Below the pieces are notes generated by a model that saw only the letters and a program-made list of their open reading frames with translations, was not told where the DNA came from and searched no databases. A program made the position numbers and the translations under genes. Shown here in pieces: positions 8,401 to 10,355 of a stretch of 10,355 nucleotides of DNA. How positions within the stretch are numbered: position 1 is the first letter of the stretch; each line of letters starts with the position of its first letter. Source of the DNA: Chitinophagaceae bacterium (GTDB lineage: Bacteria > Bacteroidota > Bacteroidia > Chitinophagales > Chitinophagaceae); assembly GCA_025455245.1 (NCBI GenBank), contig JALOMX010000035.1:1-10355 (forward strand), in the 5' to 3' direction.

Positions 8401-10355
8401 CGGTGATGATTAGAGGGGAAACACCGGAACATATTCCCTGTGAAGAACCTATCACATTATTGGATACACCGGATACCACAGTAACCCTAACAGTATCGGT
8501 ACCTATACAAAAACCACTACCCCTGCTGTAAACCAATGTATAAATTCCGGGGGAAGATGCCGTAAAGTTTCCTGATGCAGTAACGAGAGGACTTCCGCTC
8601 CATACACCTCCTGAAGGGGAACCGCTTAATCGGTAAATGCTGCCATCTGCACAAAGTGTGGTATCGGTTCCTGCATTGGCGTTTGGAGGGTTTTGAACTG
8701 TTATCCTCATATTGCTTGCTCCACTGCAACCCGATGCCGTGAGTGAATAGGTCAGATTAAATACACCATTCCCCGATGCAGCAGGGTTAAAAATACCATT
8801 TGCTGTTACAAATGGACTACCACTCCATGTACCTCCGGAAGGGGAACCGGAAAGTACAACGGAGGACACATTGTTGCAGGCAGTAATATCAGGTCCGGCA
8901 CTTACTACAGGTGCTGTGATAACTGTAACCGGAATATTAATGACTGCGCTGCATCCATTAGAAAGGGTACCTGTAACCTGATAGGTTTGGTTTGATAAAG
9001 GAGAAGCAATAACCTTGTCGCCGGCGGTTGTGCTTAAACCATTGGAAGGGCTCCATAAATAGGTAGTTGCACCGGTAACAGTCAGTTCGGTATTACCTCC
9101 CGCGCAAATAGTAGCCGAAGCAGGAAGGGCGGTCAGTACGGGTTCACGTTTTACCGTAACCTGTACGGTATCGGTCGTTTCACAATTGGCTCCGAGGGAT
9201 GCCCTTAGTACATACACAAATGTAGTATCAGCAGAAGGCCCCTGATAAGTACGGTTTACGGTAACAGTGGCCTGATTGGAAGCAGACAACCCTGCAGTCG
9301 GGGTCCAGCTGTAGGCTACACCGGCTACGGGCGCCATTCCTATGGTTGCAGGTTGCCTGCTGCAAATGATAACATCACCTCCGGCATTGGCAACCGGACG
9401 TGAACCAACCACAAGGGTTGCGGCTGCATCGGTAAATCCGCATTCATTGGTAGTCCTTAGGATAATTGGATAGGATCCCTGATTGGCATATTCAACCGCA
9501 CCCGGAACCGGTGAGGAGGATGATGCAGGATTACCACCCGAAAAGCTCCATGCATATGTATTGGCAGTGGTTGTATAACAATTTGTTACAACGGCCGTCG
9601 GATTAATGCTGTTACCTGCACATATTCCCGATGGGATACTCAGGCTGACCCTTGGTTTTTCCTTAACTGTAAATGTATCGCGCAATACCGGTGACGGACA
9701 TCCGGATGCAAATGCATTCACTTGCTGCTCTATCACATACCTGCCTGCTTTATTGAACAAAACAGAAGGATTTTCGGATCTGTCAGTTGACCCGGGGACA
9801 AAGGAAAAATCAGGTGAACCGCTGCAATTTAAAGGATCCAAAAAATTGATCCTCCATACATAGTTTTCGCCAAGACATGGTCCTTTGGGTGCCGTATTGG
9901 TAAGAGAAACGGTATCCGGTGCACAACCACTTCTTTTATTCATCGTGAAACCGGATGTTGGAGGATTACGTACGCAAATCTCCACCATGGTGCTATCTAC
10001 ACCACATCTTTCATTGTATAAATATTCCCATAAAATATATGTACCGGGTTGTGTAAAGGTCACGTTGAAGGATTCAGTACCGGGAGTCCATGCAAATCCA
10101 TTTACCGAACTGCCATTCAATGAGCCCATAGATCCGCTTGTAACGGTATAACCTACAGATGGCGATAGTGTCCAAACCAGTCTACCCCTGTTCTCACAGG
10201 TACTGTTCCCACCACCGGTAGCTGTAATCAATCCTCCATAATTTCCCGAATTACGGATATTCACATTAGAATTTACACAAATATTTCGGGAAGGATTAAC
10301 GGTAATGGATGGATTAGGCTTCCCTGAAACATAAATAGGAATCACATTTACACTG
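5156..10355 (-). CDS. Giant PKD/Ig-like repeat adhesin with T9SS type-B C-terminal sorting domain (5' partial)
   Basis: The frame is open to the right edge, so the gene starts outside the window. The first possible start inside it, a GTG at 10343-10345, is preceded by in-frame codons for S-V-N and lies within a domain. Bases 5159-10354 encode 1,732 residues, with stop TAA at 5156-5158. The visible part is about 19 tandem domains of roughly 75-120 residues, followed by a gliding-motility-type C-terminal domain. Seven consecutive domains in the middle are PKD-like, with WDFG(D/T)G cores. Those on either side are Ig-like repeats, often opening with SAGxDxxxC and closing with (F/N)GCxxxDT. Most domains hold a Cys near each end, which could form a disulfide. 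There are no membrane segments. Family knowledge predicts an extracellular adhesin or gliding/biofilm surface protein exported by the T9SS. The downstream PorP/SprF-like gene, 12 bases away, supports this. The ligand is unknown, and a carbohydrate-active domain in the unseen N-terminus cannot be excluded. Confidence 0.94.
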   Translation of the reverse strand, partial: SVNVIPIYVSGKPNPSITVNPSRNICVNSNVNIRNSGNYGGLITATGGGNSTCENRGRLVWTLSPSVGYTVTSGSMGSLNGSSVNGFAWTPGTESFNVTFTQPGTYILWEYLYNERCGVDSTMVEICVRNPPTSGFTMNKRSGCAPDTVSLTNTAPKGPCLGENYVWRINFLDPLNCSGSPDFSFVPGSTDRSENPSVLFNKAGRYVIEQQVNAFASGCPSPVLRDTFTVKEKPRVSLSIPSGICAGNSINPTAVVTNCYTTTANTYAWSFSGGNPASSSSPVPGAVEYANQGSYPIILRTTNECGFTDAAATLVVGSRPVANAGGDVIICSRQPATIGMAPVAGVAYSWTPTAGLSASNQATVTVNRTYQGPSADTTFVYVLRASLGANCETTDTVQVTVKREPVLTALPASATICAGGNTELTVTGATTYLWSPSNGLSTTAGDKVIASPLSNQTYQVTGTLSNGCSAVINIPVTVITAPVVSAGPDITACNNVSSVVLSGSPSGGTWSGSPFVTANGIFNPAASGNGVFNLTYSLTASGCSGASNMRITVQNPPNANAGTDTTLCADGSIYRLSGSPSGGVWSGSPLVTASGNFTASSPGIYTLVYSRGSGFCIGTDTVRVTVVSGVSNNVIGSSQGICSGVSPLIITGSNATAGGLTVLYQWQESNDSLSWTDIPNAINKDFLPPAPAGQKFYRRLASSGVCSAGVPSNGVRIYLLPDAEAELRPVNTIACAPYVITSSVLGLVTYPDRNLTYRWYANDLLLGSGETFPGYTIANPDDSVIIKMVAVSLYGCKNDSVSVKFKTNPAPVPSFTLSMNEGCGPLNIDIINTTPQASRFTFFWDFGTGQTFSGVQPGSVFFPVNPNRGDTVYVVSLKATAGCDSLPVTQTVRVRSRPRTIFTPDKSIGCSPMTVVFNNNSAGSNATFEWDFGDGSPRVPGGLNSVSHTFNTGVLDTFLVRLFSRNDCGTDTAFFDIVINPNLIRLDFGVSGSELNGCTPHTVRFVNNTIGANLFRWDFGDGSPVITTTKGFDTLFHTFSDTGRYVVNLFASNGCSDTTSTEVIFVAQSPDVSFTANPQVVCLGDTIRFTNTSSTGLAFNWDFGDGTASSVPQPFKVYEDAGTYRVVLKGTVQYPQGLACTDSAVATIIVNAPGGFLNYRGGFYCSGNSIGFEVFNTNATRFVYYFGNGDSIISSSAQVSYSYTQPGTYVPYVRITYQGCSRILSTGDTIRIEKLKAGYRFNTVQLCGNTNLAFTDTSSSIFGINEWAWRFGDGTTSAAVNPQKNFTQSGLYPVTLRIAGNGGCTDSVSLPIDVFVQPFPSIEILGDTFACIGLPNRFVADNSGNIASVLNWQIGGGQPATGPEITQTWTQAGSYNLRLIGISAFGCADTAFMSVRVNPSPVVSAGPDERICLGNSIRLNVRSSAPLNWSPVAGLSCIDCPNPVASPTTTTQYIVYGTNTFGCTLRDTIMVYVEQPFNISVSPNDTLCASNGERAQLFASNAFRYQWNPSIGLNAANIPNPVASPASTTTYRVIGLDEFNCFSDTAFVTVAVGYNPTVSIPSGTQVIAGTQVQLNPSYTGGPFKQYTWTPDRDLSCNNCPSPVATINNNIRYRLVAENIYGCTASDTVTYTVICSPDQVYIPNAFSPDGDGINDVLMVRGKGIATVKSFRIFNRFGQVVFEKQNFEANDPSSGWDGRINGVPASGDVYVFTAEVLCTAGANYTYKGNVTLFR
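5540..6055 (-). repeat. Three C-terminal Ig-like modules with a GLSCxxCPNPVA loop
   Basis: The last three modules before the sorting domain carry an aligned loop: GLSCIDCPNPVAS (6017-6055), GLNAANIPNPVAS (5783-5821) and DLSCNNCPSPVAT (5540-5578). The spacings are 234 and 243 bases, one module each. The first and third have a CxxC pair; the middle has Ala and Ile in those places. Each loop is followed by a T/N-rich strand, a Y(I/R)V/YRLV strand and a closing Cys. The third module has lost the usual N-terminal Cys (VIAG instead of ICxG). Confidence 0.8.
6158..7924 (-). repeat. Block of seven PKD-like domains in the adhesin
   Basis: Seven consecutive modules of about 81-86 residues share a core of the form (W/Y)xFGxG. 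From N- to C-terminus the cores are WDFGTGQ, WDFGDGS, WDFGDGS, WDFGDGT, YYFGNGD, WRFGDGT and the weakest, NWQIGGG. After most cores comes an F/Y-rich strand with GxYxVxL and a closing (N)GCxDT. This is the polycystic-kidney-disease fold, common in extracellular adhesion stalks. The cores decay toward the C-terminal end of the block. Confidence 0.85.
8564..8854 (-). repeat. Two adjacent Ig-like domains sharing an LSGSPSGG-x-WSGSP motif
   Basis: The stretches at 8789-8854 and 8564-8629 encode 22-residue segments that match at 18 positions: LSGSPSGG(T/V)WSGSP(F/L)VTA followed by a related GIF or GNF end. At the DNA level they match at about 46 of 66 bases, and about half of the identical residues use different codons. 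The start-to-start distance is 225 bases, one domain. GTWSG-type motifs recur in Bacteroidota surface repeats, so this looks like a conserved structural strand pair in two neighbouring domains. Confidence 0.7.

Noticed and set aside
5540..9000. Periodic repeats of about 225-245 bases that could suggest a satellite or CRISPR-like array
   Set aside because: The period equals one protein module, matches are best at the amino-acid level and drift at synonymous sites, and there are no short identical repeats with unique spacers.
10343..10345. GTG as the start codon of the adhesin gene
   Set aside because: The frame stays open to the window edge, and the residues around it lie in the middle of a secreted protein with no signal peptide after the GTG. 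The gene is 5' partial.

Overview
The window looks like a piece of a Bacteroidota chromosome. The main evidence is a giant secreted PKD/Ig-like repeat protein ending in a type IX secretion system (T9SS) type-B sorting domain, followed directly by a PorP/SprF-family outer-membrane protein. This pairing is essentially confined to that phylum. Two intergenic regions carry the Bacteroidota -7 promoter motif TAnnTTTG, and starts lack strong Shine-Dalgarno sequences, which fits. I cannot name the genus; a Chitinophagales or Sphingobacteriia-like lineage is only a guess.

Layout from left to right. Bases 1-161 (+) are the last 52 codons of an RND-family efflux permease. Bases 166-199 form a perfect 13-bp inverted repeat that can terminate transcription in both directions. 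Bases 201-968 (-) encode a membrane fatty-acid desaturase with the expected histidine boxes. Bases 1080-3956 (-) encode a 958-residue SNF2-family helicase/ATPase with a large N-terminal region I cannot identify. Bases 4073-5143 (-) encode a PorP/SprF-like outer-membrane protein. Bases 5156-10355 (-) encode the C-terminal 1,732 residues of a giant adhesin-like T9SS cargo protein whose N-terminus lies beyond the right edge. No gene-free stretch exceeds about 120 bases. I see no RNA genes, mobile elements or CRISPR arrays.

The only clear functional unit is adhesin plus PorP. They lie 12 bases apart on one strand, and family knowledge predicts that the PorP-like protein helps secrete its type-B cargo or attach it to the cell surface. 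The helicase and desaturase each have their own plausible promoter and look like unrelated single genes. The desaturase converges on the RND gene and shares its terminator.

I found no convincing undescribed system. The most useful observations concern the architecture of the adhesin, two start-codon corrections (ATG rather than upstream TTG), the shared terminator, and a palindrome in the helicase promoter region.
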